Assembly (NCBI RefSeq): GCF_013359755.1
Contig: NZ_JABMCJ010000078.1
Coordinates: 62,001 to 126,000, forward strand
Length of the DNA: 64,000 nucleotides
Source: Tardiphaga robiniae
Lineage (GTDB): Bacteria > Pseudomonadota > Alphaproteobacteria > Rhizobiales > Xanthobacteraceae
Direction: 5' to 3'
The position numbers and the translations under genes are program-made. The notes beneath the pieces are model-generated. The model ran no database searches. It was not told where the DNA came from and saw only the letters and a program-made list of their open reading frames with translations. Shown piece by piece: positions 42,030 to 50,359 of the stretch (its first letter is position 1; each line of letters begins with the position of its first letter).

Positions 42030-44009
42030 TTGACCGTACTTGAGACCACATCTCTGCACAGTGGCGACGATCCTGGCTTCTTTGCCCTGGAGATACTGTT
42101 ACGCTTGGCCGGATTGGAGGTCGACGTTGCCCTGCTGCGCAGCATCAGCAACAACGGTCCCATCGATGTTGCAAGTATCCTAGCTTACGCACGGAAGGCC
42201 GAACTGTCCGCACGATGTATCGAGACAAGGTGGATTGACCTTCCCAAATATGCACTGCCGGGCATCATTCCTCTTCGCAATGGCAGTTTCTCGATTGTCG
42301 GCAGCGTCGCCGGCGAGAAGGTCATCGTTCTTCAGGCTGGTGCATCTCGTCCAAACGTTTTGAGTGAGGCGCAATTCACCTCACTCTGGGACGGACGCCT
42401 CCTTCTGATCCAAAGGTTATCTCCAGTATCAGCATCGACCCTGAGGATTCGCAAGCTGCTGACACGAATCTTCCAGAAGCCACGCCGGCTCGACCAGGCC
42501 ACGTCGCATAGCCCCCCGGGCCAGGTCGCGGTTCTGGTCACTGCACGACGGGGCGCCGCCGCAGTGTCCAGTCAAGCTCGGAAATTCGGCAGCGCTGTGG
42601 CCAGCCTGAAGCCACGAGATCAGGCGTCTCAAATTCATGAACTGGCATTTTTGCCCGCTGCCCTCGAAATCGTGGAAACTCCTCCGTCTCCAATCGGGCG
42701 CGCAGTCGCGTATACTATTGCTTCCATCTTCACATTTGCGCTCATCTGGGCAACATTCGGCACCGTCGATATTGTAGCCACCGCACCGGGAAAATTCGTC
42801 CCGAGCGGGCGCACGAAATCAATCCAGCCTCTCGAAGCCGGCGTCATTCGAGCGATCAGCGTCACGGACGGCCAGGCCGTGCGGAGCGGCGATCCATTGA
42901 TCGCGTTCGATGCCACGATGAGCACCGCAGAACTTGGCCACCTCAAAAGTGACCTCCTTGGGTCGGAGCTTGACGTGGCACGGCTGAAGGCGGCTTTGAA
43001 TAAAGCGCTGAATCCCCTGACTGCCTTTGCCCCGCCGGACCATGCGCCCTTGGCCCTCGTTGAGATGCACCGGCGCTTTCTTATCAGCCAGACCGCCGAG
43101 CAAGCTGCCAAACTCGCAACTATCAATGGCCAGATTGCACAAAAGGAGGCCGAACGAGCAACTTCCAAGGCATTGAGCGAGAAATTACGCGCCGTCTTGA
43201 ATCCCTTGCAGCAAAGGGTCGAAATCCGGGAGCAGCTGTTTCAGAAGGGCCTGGGCTCGAAGATCAATTATCTCACCGAATTGCAGGACTTGGTTACCCA
43301 ACGCCAGGAGCTGACCGTACAGGACAGCCGCCATAGCGAAGCGGAGGCTGCAATTGCGGTGTTAGTCGAAATGCGAACAAAGGCCGTCGCAGAATATGAA
43401 AGGTCGCTCTTCGAGGAATTGGCCAAGGCGGAACAGAAGGTCGCGGGGCTCACGCAGGACGTCATCAAGGCGGAGCGCCGCACCGCGCTACAGACCTTGA
43501 CGGCTCCTATCGACGGTACCGTCCAGCAACTGGCCGTTCACACTGTTGGCGGGGTCGCCACTCCTGCCCAAACGCTCATGCTGATTGTCCCGGAGGACAG
43601 CCGCCTGGAAATCGAAGCCAATATTTCCAACAGGGACATCGGGTTTGTTGAACCAGGCCAAGACGTGGCTATCAAGGTCGATACGTTCAATTTCACGCGC
43701 TACGGCCTTCTGAGCGGCAAGATTCTGAGCATCTCGAAGGATGCCATCACCCGCAACAAGCCGCCTGCCCGAGGCGTCGATTCTTCACCTGCTACAGACA
43801 CTGCCAGCAGCGAACCGGCCGGTCAGGAACTCGTATATTCCGCACGCATATCGGTGGATCGCAAACAGATGGATGTAGAAAATAGAGCCGTCGATCTTTC
43901 GGCCGGCATGGCTGTCACTGCTGAGATCAACATCGGATCACGTCGGATTATCAGCTACATCATGTCCCCGCTGCTGCGCTACAAACAAGAAAGTCTGCGC
44001 GAGCGGTAG
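42030..44009 (+). CDS. HlyD-type membrane fusion protein with an N-terminal C39-like domain
   Basis: 659 residues from a TTG at 42030 (GAGAG upstream), 72 bases after the exporter. Residues 14-130 mirror the exporter's C39-like domain almost position by position: PGFFALEILLRLAGLEVD, ASILAYARKAELSARCIETR, EKVIVLQAGASRP and SLWDGRLLLIQRL. A linker (131-222), one span (about 223-243) and a standard HlyD part follow. The HlyD part has ATAPGKFVPSGRTKSIQPLE with GVIRAISVTDGQAVRSGDPL (lipoyl half), a long coiled hairpin (about 300-480), LTAPIDGTVQQLAVHTVGG near 490 and a beta-barrel end. Usual HlyD proteins have only 20-60 cytoplasmic residues; this one has about 220. The fusion is the most unusual gene seen here. 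Confidence 0.88.
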   Translation: MTVLETTSLHSGDDPGFFALEILLRLAGLEVDVALLRSISNNGPIDVASILAYARKAELSARCIETRWIDLPKYALPGIIPLRNGSFSIVGSVAGEKVIVLQAGASRPNVLSEAQFTSLWDGRLLLIQRLSPVSASTLRIRKLLTRIFQKPRRLDQATSHSPPGQVAVLVTARRGAAAVSSQARKFGSAVASLKPRDQASQIHELAFLPAALEIVETPPSPIGRAVAYTIASIFTFALIWATFGTVDIVATAPGKFVPSGRTKSIQPLEAGVIRAISVTDGQAVRSGDPLIAFDATMSTAELGHLKSDLLGSELDVARLKAALNKALNPLTAFAPPDHAPLALVEMHRRFLISQTAEQAAKLATINGQIAQKEAERATSKALSEKLRAVLNPLQQRVEIREQLFQKGLGSKINYLTELQDLVTQRQELTVQDSRHSEAEAAIAVLVEMRTKAVAEYERSLFEELAKAEQKVAGLTQDVIKAERRTALQTLTAPIDGTVQQLAVHTVGGVATPAQTLMLIVPEDSRLEIEANISNRDIGFVEPGQDVAIKVDTFNFTRYGLLSGKILSISKDAITRNKPPARGVDSSPATDTASSEPAGQELVYSARISVDRKQMDVENRAVDLSAGMAVTAEINIGSRRIISYIMSPLLRYKQESLRER

Positions 44010-44103
44010 CACGATGATTTAATTACGACCGCCGTACTCTCCACCGCTCGGAACCAGCATATGCAGCGCTAACTCGCTTGTGCGCGGCAGACGCTGCCCC
44101 CCT

Positions 44104-45441
44104 TCAGCGCACCAGGCCGGCGGACTGCAATGCAGAAGCCGCCTCCTTGAGGGTCCCCCAGGGCAGGCTTGAGCGTTCGGCGATATCGAGCAGAGAGGTT
44201 GCACCGTCCGACATATTCAGAATCCATAGCAACGCCAACTGGTACTCACCAGCAGAACGCCCGCCAATGGTGCTGTAAAGACCATAGTCACCGAGCTTCG
44301 GCTCACACATCGGCTTCTGATTGGTATATTTTCGATTATTCTCAATCACATCGATCGCCGCGATTGCCCTGTCCAATGAATCGCGCAGAGCCGCTGGTTT
44401 CACGAATGACAGATTGTCGGCCGATGTGTGGTACTCAGGGAATTTCCCGTGCGGCGTCCTCATGAACGAGCCGACCGGGAGATTGATGCCAGGCGAGCAG
44501 TATTGTCGCTCGTCATAGCCAAATGGTGAGAAAGGCTGAATTGTGTGGGGCTCGCCACCTTGCTTCAATACATAGGTCCACGCACGATCGATTTCGGCAT
44601 TGCCTTGGCGGCTTAATTTGTATGTCGGGCTCCCAGCGTCGCCCACACACGTCAAAACGAAGCCATGCTTGATCCGGCTGAGATGCGCCTGATTCAACGC
44701 CAACCAGGTGATTGATCCGATCGTGCCGGGGATAAACACAAATCGATAAGAGTAGCGTAGATCCATGTTGCGCAAATGCTGGGCGAGTGCTGTCGCCACG
44801 GCAACTCCGGACAGATTGTCATTACAAAGAGACGGATGACACAGGTGGCAGGATATGAGGACTTCTTCTGATGAACTTCCCAGCAGCCGCAAGTCGCCAT
44901 AAGTGAGATGCCCGCGTTCAAGCATCGAGTCGATGCAAACCTCGTACTCGTCTTCTTTGAGTGCCAACAACTGCGTATGTGTGACGCAAAATCCCCAGGC
45001 GGCGTGATAATACGACGTGCGATAGGGAATGACGTCCGGATGGTCTGGATCTGAAAAGAGGTGCTTCTTCAGTTCTTCGAGATTAAGGCGCACATGAACA
45101 GGCACGCTGTAACTAACCACATGAAGATTGCACGCTCGGAAATCTACGATGCGCTCTCCAGCACTGTTCTTGATGTAAGCATCGCGGATATTCCACTCAG
45201 ATGGCACCGTCCAGTCGAACACTTTCAAACCGGACGGCACCTCACAAGTGGTAAGCGGAACATACTTCTGAATATGACGAAGGGTTTCGCGAACTCCCTC
45301 GCCGGTAATGCTCCTGCATATCGGATAGAGATCTGCAATGAAGTCATGCATGGCCTGGCCACTGCGATCGGCCGACAACTCCGTCGTCGCAGCGCCCCTC
45401 TCGAGTCGACCCGACACCACCTTCCGAACAATATCATGCAT
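44104..45441 (-). CDS. DUF4910-type aminopeptidase-like protein with C-terminal winged helix
   Basis: 445 residues. The core resembles M28-type zinc peptidases: DFIADLYPICRSITGEGVRE at the start, LISCHLCHPSLCNDNLSG with the His and Asp metal ligands, VFIPGTIGSITWLALNQ in place of the usual T-H-E segment, and PEYHTSADNLSFV near the end with another His and Asp. The last 70 residues (AGEYQLALLWILNMSDGATS) look like a winged helix. Proteins of this type recur beside C-methyltransferases and RfbC-like epimerases in surface-polysaccharide loci, where their reaction is not established. It lies 41 bases after the methyltransferase gene in the same operon and converges on the HlyD gene. Confidence 0.8.
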   Translation of the reverse strand: MHDIVRKVVSGRLERGAATTELSADRSGQAMHDFIADLYPICRSITGEGVRETLRHIQKYVPLTTCEVPSGLKVFDWTVPSEWNIRDAYIKNSAGERIVDFRACNLHVVSYSVPVHVRLNLEELKKHLFSDPDHPDVIPYRTSYYHAAWGFCVTHTQLLALKEDEYEVCIDSMLERGHLTYGDLRLLGSSSEEVLISCHLCHPSLCNDNLSGVAVATALAQHLRNMDLRYSYRFVFIPGTIGSITWLALNQAHLSRIKHGFVLTCVGDAGSPTYKLSRQGNAEIDRAWTYVLKQGGEPHTIQPFSPFGYDERQYCSPGINLPVGSFMRTPHGKFPEYHTSADNLSFVKPAALRDSLDRAIAAIDVIENNRKYTNQKPMCEPKLGDYGLYSTIGGRSAGEYQLALLWILNMSDGATSLLDIAERSSLPWGTLKEAASALQSAGLVR

Positions 45442-45482
45442 CGCCAGGTCTCATTCCACTCTCTATTCTGATGCTTTGATCG

Positions 45483-46781
45483 TCACGCGATGACAACGGG
45501 CTCCGGAATAGGAACAATAAATTTTGCTCCCCAACTGCGGGCAAATGACAGCTGGCTGATGATTTCCTGTTGCAGATTCCACGGCAGGATCAGGATATAG
45601 TCCGGCTTTGTCACCCCTATCCTTTCCGGCTCATAGATTGGGATGTGCGTTCCGGGCAATAAATGCCCCTGCTTATGTGGGTTCTTGTCGACCGTGTACT
45701 CGATGAGGTCGGGGCTGACACCGCAGTAATTCAGCAGAGTGTTTCCCTTGGCCGGCGCTCCATATCCGACGACCCGTTTACCTTCACGTTTTACTGTTTC
45801 CAGAAAGTCGATCAGCTTCCGCTTCGTCTCCAGGGCGCGCTCCTCGAAGGCCTGATAATGCTCCAGATTGGCGAACCCCGCTGCGATCTCTTTTTCTCGC
45901 AACGCTGACACCCGGCTCGACACCGCGTGACGTCCGCGACCCGTGTGCTGTGCATAGATCCGAAGCGAACCGCCGTGGGTCGACAGCTCTTCAACATCGA
46001 ACAACGTCATACTGTGGGATGCGAAGATCTTCTCAACGGTCAGAAACGAGAAGTAGGAAAAGTGCTCATGATAAATCGTATCAATCTGGCACTCGTCAAA
46101 AAGCCGCATGAGGTGCGGGAATTCCATTGTTGCCACGCCACGATCATCGAGGAGAATGCTGATCCCGCCGACAAAATCATTCAGGTTTGGCACATGCGCC
46201 AGCACGTTGTTTCCAATCAGAAGATTGGCACGCAACCCTTCGCGGCGAAGCGTCTTGGCTGACCGCTCACCGAAAAAATCGACGCGCGTGGGAATACCGC
46301 GCGCTCTGGCGACCGCGGCAACATTCTGCGCCGGCTCGATTCCGAGGACCGGGATCTCATGCTCGACAAAGTACTGGAGGAGATATCCATCATTGCTTGC
46401 GATCTCGACGACGCTCGTATCTGGACCGAGGCCAAAGCGAGTGATTACGTTGTCGACATACTTCTTGGCATGCTGAAGCCATGATTCGCTGTATGACGAG
46501 AAATACGCGTAATCGCCGAAGATGTTCTCCGGGCTTTCCCACTCTTCCAGCTGAACAAGAAAGCACTCGCTGCATACATAGGCCTTCAGCGGGAAGAATT
46601 TCTCCTTTTCTCCATTGTCATCCTTCTTCAGATAGGAATTTGCGAGAGGAGACATCCCAAGATCGAGAAACACGTTCTCCAGAGGAGCGCTACAGAATCT
46701 GCAGCTACATGTTTCATCCGAATGCGACGACGGTGTCGCCGCCGAATTGAAGGACTGCACAGCGACTTCTTGATTCAACAT
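45483..46781 (-). CDS. Sugar C-methyltransferase, NovU/TylC3 type
   Basis: 432 residues from MLNQEV at 46781. The N-terminal zinc-binding domain has CRFC and a later CSEC pair (YVCSECFLVQLEEW). The SAM-binding domain reads SVVEIASNDGYLLQYFVEHE and NVLAHVPNLNDFVGGISILL, followed by FPHLMRLFDECQIDTIYHEH. The C-terminal domain has KRVVGYGAPAKGNTLLNYCG and ILILPWNLQQEIISQLSF. This three-domain layout belongs to enzymes that C-methylate nucleotide-linked 4-keto-deoxysugars at C3. It suggests a branched sugar in the EPS. A perfect TTGAC-N4-GTCAA box stands about 75 bases before the start. Confidence 0.9.
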   Translation of the reverse strand: MLNQEVAVQSFNSAATPSSHSDETCSCRFCSAPLENVFLDLGMSPLANSYLKKDDNGEKEKFFPLKAYVCSECFLVQLEEWESPENIFGDYAYFSSYSESWLQHAKKYVDNVITRFGLGPDTSVVEIASNDGYLLQYFVEHEIPVLGIEPAQNVAAVARARGIPTRVDFFGERSAKTLRREGLRANLLIGNNVLAHVPNLNDFVGGISILLDDRGVATMEFPHLMRLFDECQIDTIYHEHFSYFSFLTVEKIFASHSMTLFDVEELSTHGGSLRIYAQHTGRGRHAVSSRVSALREKEIAAGFANLEHYQAFEERALETKRKLIDFLETVKREGKRVVGYGAPAKGNTLLNYCGVSPDLIEYTVDKNPHKQGHLLPGTHIPIYEPERIGVTKPDYILILPWNLQQEIISQLSFARSWGAKFIVPIPEPVVIA

Positions 46782-46849
46782 GGGTACGCTCCTGATGCGC
46801 GTTCGCGTTATCTCGCACCGGAACCGTATTTGTCTGCGCACCCGTTCAC

Positions 46850-46863
46850 TTGACCTCTGTCAA
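46850..46863. promoter_or_regulatory. Crp/Fnr-type palindrome, perfect
   Basis: TTGAC-CTCT-GTCAA; the symmetry extends by AC on the left and GT on the right, giving 7-base arms (46848-46865). It is centred about 75 bases upstream of the C-methyltransferase start, in the gap after the RfbC-like gene. Confidence 0.6.
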
Positions 46864-46937
46864 GTTATCACAACTACTTTATTTGACGGATGGGATTGCG
46901 GATTGGCGCGCGCGTTGCGGCAATCGTTTTCTCGATG

Positions 46938-47543
46938 TTAGTCCGCCATCGGAATGAGACTGTACGCCAATTCGCTGCTCGCAGGCGTAGACATACGCGC
47001 CCGCATTTCCGCTTCGCGGCCTTTGAGAGGCGCCCAGGCCTCATCCCGCTCGGAGATTACCGAAACAGCCGGCCAGCTGATGCCGAGGACCGGATCCTGA
47101 TATCCGATGCCTCCCTCGCCGCCGGCCATGTGAGACGTGCTCATGAAGTAAAGAAGTTCGGTATCATCAGCCAGGGTGATGAAACCGTGCGCGAACCGCT
47201 TCGGAATATAAAGCCCGCTACCGTTTTCGGCGGAAAGTTCGACGCAAACATGCCTCAAGTAGGTATTGGATTCAGGACGAAGATCCACGATGACATCCAA
47301 AACGGCGCCCCTGACACAGCGAACATATTTCTCTTCTGCGTACGGCGGATATTGGAAATGCAGTCCTCTTAGCGTTCCTGCCTTGCAGTTATAACTCAGG
47401 TTCGCTTGCCGGATTGAGGTTTCCAGCCCGGGAGCGGAGAGCTCTTCAACACAGAACACACGCGAGAAGTATCCACGTCTATCCTCGTGTCGCTCGACGT
47501 CAATGACGAAAGCGCCTGCCAGATCTGTCTCAGTAAGGATCAT
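46938..47543 (-). CDS. rfbC: RfbC-type NDP-4-keto-sugar 3,5-epimerase
   Basis: 201 residues, a cupin fold of usual size (180-205). Family motifs are DRRGYFSRVFCVEEL, RGLHFQYPPYAEEKYVRCVR with the catalytic His62 and Lys72, VLDVIVDLRPESNTY, and LYIPKRFAHGFITLADDTEL. It would epimerise an NDP-4-keto-6-deoxysugar at C3 and/or C5. No rfbA, rfbB or rfbD (dTDP-rhamnose) genes occur in the window, and rfbF does, so the natural substrate is probably the CDP-linked intermediate that the adjacent methyltransferase uses. Confidence 0.9.
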   Translation of the reverse strand: MILTETDLAGAFVIDVERHEDRRGYFSRVFCVEELSAPGLETSIRQANLSYNCKAGTLRGLHFQYPPYAEEKYVRCVRGAVLDVIVDLRPESNTYLRHVCVELSAENGSGLYIPKRFAHGFITLADDTELLYFMSTSHMAGGEGGIGYQDPVLGISWPAVSVISERDEAWAPLKGREAEMRARMSTPASSELAYSLIPMAD

Positions 47544-47650
47544 TTAGGCCTGCGAATAAGATAGTTTCATACCCACTTGGAACGGCACACGACAGCTATG
47601 CGCGTCGAGAGCTCCGCTTGGTGGTGCAAACACGCGGATGACTAACCGTC

Positions 47651-47824
47651 CTATAAGATAGCAAATTGGATAGCCGTAACGCATGCCCTGCCCAGCACAT
47701 AGATCCAGGCGATGGTTGCCCCGGTTGCCAGCAAGACAACGGCCGTTGGCCAATCGAGCCTCCGGCGCTCGCCCTTCGAGATCACGGTGTCAGCCAAGAT
47801 ATTTTGTGAGTTCAGCTTATCCAT
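47651..47824 (-). CDS. Small single-span membrane protein
   Basis: 57 residues from the ATG at 47824 (GGA about 8 bases upstream); a longer frame from 47950 is less likely. A polar N-terminal half (DKLNSQNILADTVISKGERR) precedes one hydrophobic helix (WPTAVVLLATGATIAWIYVL). It lies 107 bases upstream of the RfbC-like gene and may be the first gene of that operon. No family recognised; short proteins like this are frequent in EPS loci and could modulate a membrane partner. Confidence 0.45.
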   Translation of the reverse strand: MDKLNSQNILADTVISKGERRRLDWPTAVVLLATGATIAWIYVLGRACVTAIQFAIL

Positions 47825-48157
47825 ATGCGTCATCCACATCTGATCGTCGTGAGCAGTATAGATGCTAACTCTCTCAACTCGCCTGAACATGACAATGCTC
47901 AATAGTCGAAGACCATCATGGTCGCGCGCCCAACGCCGCAACGTGAACATCGGCCGGTCTCCGCAGCGGCCCCCCTTCCAGACCAGCTTAAGCGGGTCTT
48001 ATACAGCGTCGTGCTCGCTATGACCCATCAGCGATCGCTCGTTAATTTCGTCGAAAACGTGTTCGGACTTGACGACGCGCAAGTTTCCTCCTCGATCTGG
48101 CTGCGACAAATTATCATTGGATACTTTTGTATTGTCGCGTCGATAGAGGTTACCGTC
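47825..48157. other. Divergent gap before the aminotransferase gene
   Basis: 333 bases. The aminotransferase frame is open back to 47918, but the upstream part reads as low-support sequence and the GAGG-preceded ATG at 48158 fits the family start. Promoters for both directions should be here. A TTGAC at 48069 is followed by an imperfect half site (CGCAA), which I do not count as a box. Confidence 0.35.
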
Positions 48158-49642
48158 ATGCCCGACAGCATTTTTGAGAATGGAGTTTCATCCACTGACG
48201 CGTCCGTTCGCGAGCAATTGCGGATCCGAGCACACGCAGCAATCCCCGGCGGAGCCCACACTTATGCGAAGGGCGACGACCAGTTCCCAGTTTCCGCGCC
48301 AGCCTTCATTGCCAAAGGACTAGGCTGCCACGTGTGGGACACCGAGGGGACGGAATTCATCGAATATGGCATGGGGCTTCGCTCCGTCGGGTTGGGGCAT
48401 GCCTTCCCCCCCGTTATTGAAGCTGCGGCGGCTGAGTTACAACATGGGTCGAATTTTACCCGACCGTCGCCACTCGAAGTCGAATGCGCGGAAAGCCTGC
48501 TGGAGGTCATTCCAGGCGCCGAGATGGTAAAATTCACCAAGGACGGATCTACGGCGACCACGGCTGCAATCCGCCTCGCGCGAGCTTACACAGGACGGGA
48601 CATTGTTGCGCTCTGCTCCGACCATCCGTTCTACTCCTATGATGACTGGGCGATCGGCACGTCGCAGATGCCCGCCGGCATTCCTGAAGAGACAAAAGAC
48701 CTCACATTGACGTTCCGCTACAATGATCTGACATCGGTGGCAGTGCTGTTTGCGCTCTATCCGGGCAGGATTGCCGCCATCATTCTAGAGGCCGAAAAGG
48801 ATGTTGCGCCAACCGAAGGCTTCTTGGAGGGAATTCGCCAGCTCTGCACGAGCAACGGAACGCTTCTGATCCTCGATGAGATGATCACGGGATTTCGATG
48901 GCCGACGCGTACGGCGCAGAACTTCTACAAGGTAACGCCGGATTTGAGCACTTTCGGCAAGGCCCTTGGAAATGGCTTTGCCATTTCGGCGCTGGCGGGC
49001 AAGCGCGAGATTATGATGCAGGGTGGCCGCGATCACGACAAAGAACGCGTCTTTTTGCTGTCTACGACACATGGCGCTGAAACGCATGCACTTGCTGCCG
49101 CGCTGGCGGTGATGAAAGTCTATCGTGAAGAAGCCGTGATTGAGACATTGGAACGTCAAGGCGATCGATTGAAAGCCGGCGTAGATGCCGCAGCGGCACG
49201 CCATGGCTTGAGCCAGCTATTCAAGCTGGCCGGGCGACCGTCCAATCTCGTATACAGTTGCTGCGATGGAGACGGGATACCGTCGCAGCCATACCGCACC
49301 TTGTTCTTGCAAGAACTTTGCCGTCACGGAATTATCGCGCCTTCGCTGGTGACGAGCTATTCCCATTCCGACGACGATATCGATCAAACGATCGATGCGG
49401 TTGATCAAGCGCTCCACGTGTATCGCAAAGCACTAGAAGACGGAATTGACACATATCTGATCGGTCGCCCCGTCCGCCCCGTTTTCAATCGATATGGCGA
49501 TAGAACAAGCAGCGGGACAACCGCGCCAGCCAGCGCTCAGATCACGAAGACGCTGCTTAGACCCCGACGCAAACCACGAGCCTCCAATACTGCAGCCGGA
49601 AATCGGCGCAACTCGCGTTATGCTGAATCCACGATAGGATAA
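48158..49642 (+). CDS. Class III PLP aminotransferase, glutamate-1-semialdehyde aminomutase-like
   Basis: 494 residues from the ATG at 48158. It has IPGGAHTYAKGDDQFPVSAP, EFIEYGMGLRSVGLGHAFPP, VKFTKDGSTATTAAIRLARA (phosphate-binding region), LLILDEMITGFRWPTRTAQ with the PLP-binding Asp, and STFGKALGNGFAISALAGKR with the Schiff-base Lys. The chain is about 60 residues longer than HemL at the C-terminus, with a basic tail. HemL-like proteins inside polysaccharide loci are generally thought to aminate keto-sugars or make an amino substituent. It stands alone between two minus-strand groups. Confidence 0.88.
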   Translation: MPDSIFENGVSSTDASVREQLRIRAHAAIPGGAHTYAKGDDQFPVSAPAFIAKGLGCHVWDTEGTEFIEYGMGLRSVGLGHAFPPVIEAAAAELQHGSNFTRPSPLEVECAESLLEVIPGAEMVKFTKDGSTATTAAIRLARAYTGRDIVALCSDHPFYSYDDWAIGTSQMPAGIPEETKDLTLTFRYNDLTSVAVLFALYPGRIAAIILEAEKDVAPTEGFLEGIRQLCTSNGTLLILDEMITGFRWPTRTAQNFYKVTPDLSTFGKALGNGFAISALAGKREIMMQGGRDHDKERVFLLSTTHGAETHALAAALAVMKVYREEAVIETLERQGDRLKAGVDAAAARHGLSQLFKLAGRPSNLVYSCCDGDGIPSQPYRTLFLQELCRHGIIAPSLVTSYSHSDDDIDQTIDAVDQALHVYRKALEDGIDTYLIGRPVRPVFNRYGDRTSSGTTAPASAQITKTLLRPRRKPRASNTAAGNRRNSRYAESTIG

Positions 49643-50359
49643 AATCGAAGCTTACAGATTGCCCCGTGAGGCGTTCGAGACATTGTCGCCCGGCCGACTA
49701 CCGATCCCACAGAAGGTCGTCCGCGACCTCTGCAACTCCCTTTGCAACACAAGTGCCGCCCACGCCAAATGCGCGATAAGCCAAAGTGCGAAGATGTGCT
49801 GTATCAAAGACATATTTTGCAGATCCGCTTAAGGGGAGCAAAGACATCGTGGATGGACAACCACGGCCGCGCTGGCGGCGTATCACATACATCGACAGTC
49901 CACATCACGTAGATACCTTAAAACATGAAAATGGCAGATTTCTGCGTGATTCGACAGATTTAGATGGTAATTGGTGGTAGGAGATCGAGACTCTCTCCTT
50001 CATCGCGGCCCTTCAGCAGCGCGACGTCTCGATTTGGATCATCCTAGCCACGGTTGTTCGGAGGCCATGCCGATACAGGTGCCTTCGATGACCTTGTGCA
50101 CAGAAGCGCATTGACGCCCTATAGCTGAACGAGACTTTGCCCTGATAGCGCAATGACAATCGCGCTTACGCTCAATGCGGCTCGCACAGCAGCGCTCATC
50201 AAATGACGGGTGTGCCCGCAATCTCGCTTCAGTGCTAAGGCGCCCGACATCCCAGCGACGCGGTGGGGAAGTAAACTTACGGCTTCTCCGAACTGGCCGT
50301 CACTAGGCGTGGTGTTCTGAGGTTTCACTGCCGCCCGTGCAACAAGCTTCAACAACACA
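49643..50359. other. Long intergenic stretch without supported gene
   Basis: 717 bases between the aminotransferase and the end of the convergent priming transferase. The only frame worth naming starts with a GTG at about 49849 after GGGGAG and encodes 43 residues (VDGQPRPRWRRITYIDSPHH...). It has no recognisable sequence and I do not call it. Several other frames on both strands are Cys/Arg/Ser-rich. The stretch may be a decayed gene. Confidence 0.4.

Noticed and set aside
46938-47543. RfbC-like epimerase as evidence for dTDP-rhamnose synthesis
   Set aside because: No rfbA, rfbB or rfbD is present in the window, whereas rfbF and a C-methyltransferase are, which favours another NDP-sugar.
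48069-48082. Possible further Crp/Fnr box before the aminotransferase gene
   Set aside because: The second half (CGCAA) differs from GTCAA at two positions, too weak to separate from chance.
49786-49980. Short open frame in the gap after the aminotransferase
   Set aside because: Only non-ATG starts, no recognisable sequence and no neighbour context; a GGGGAG before an internal GTG is the only support.
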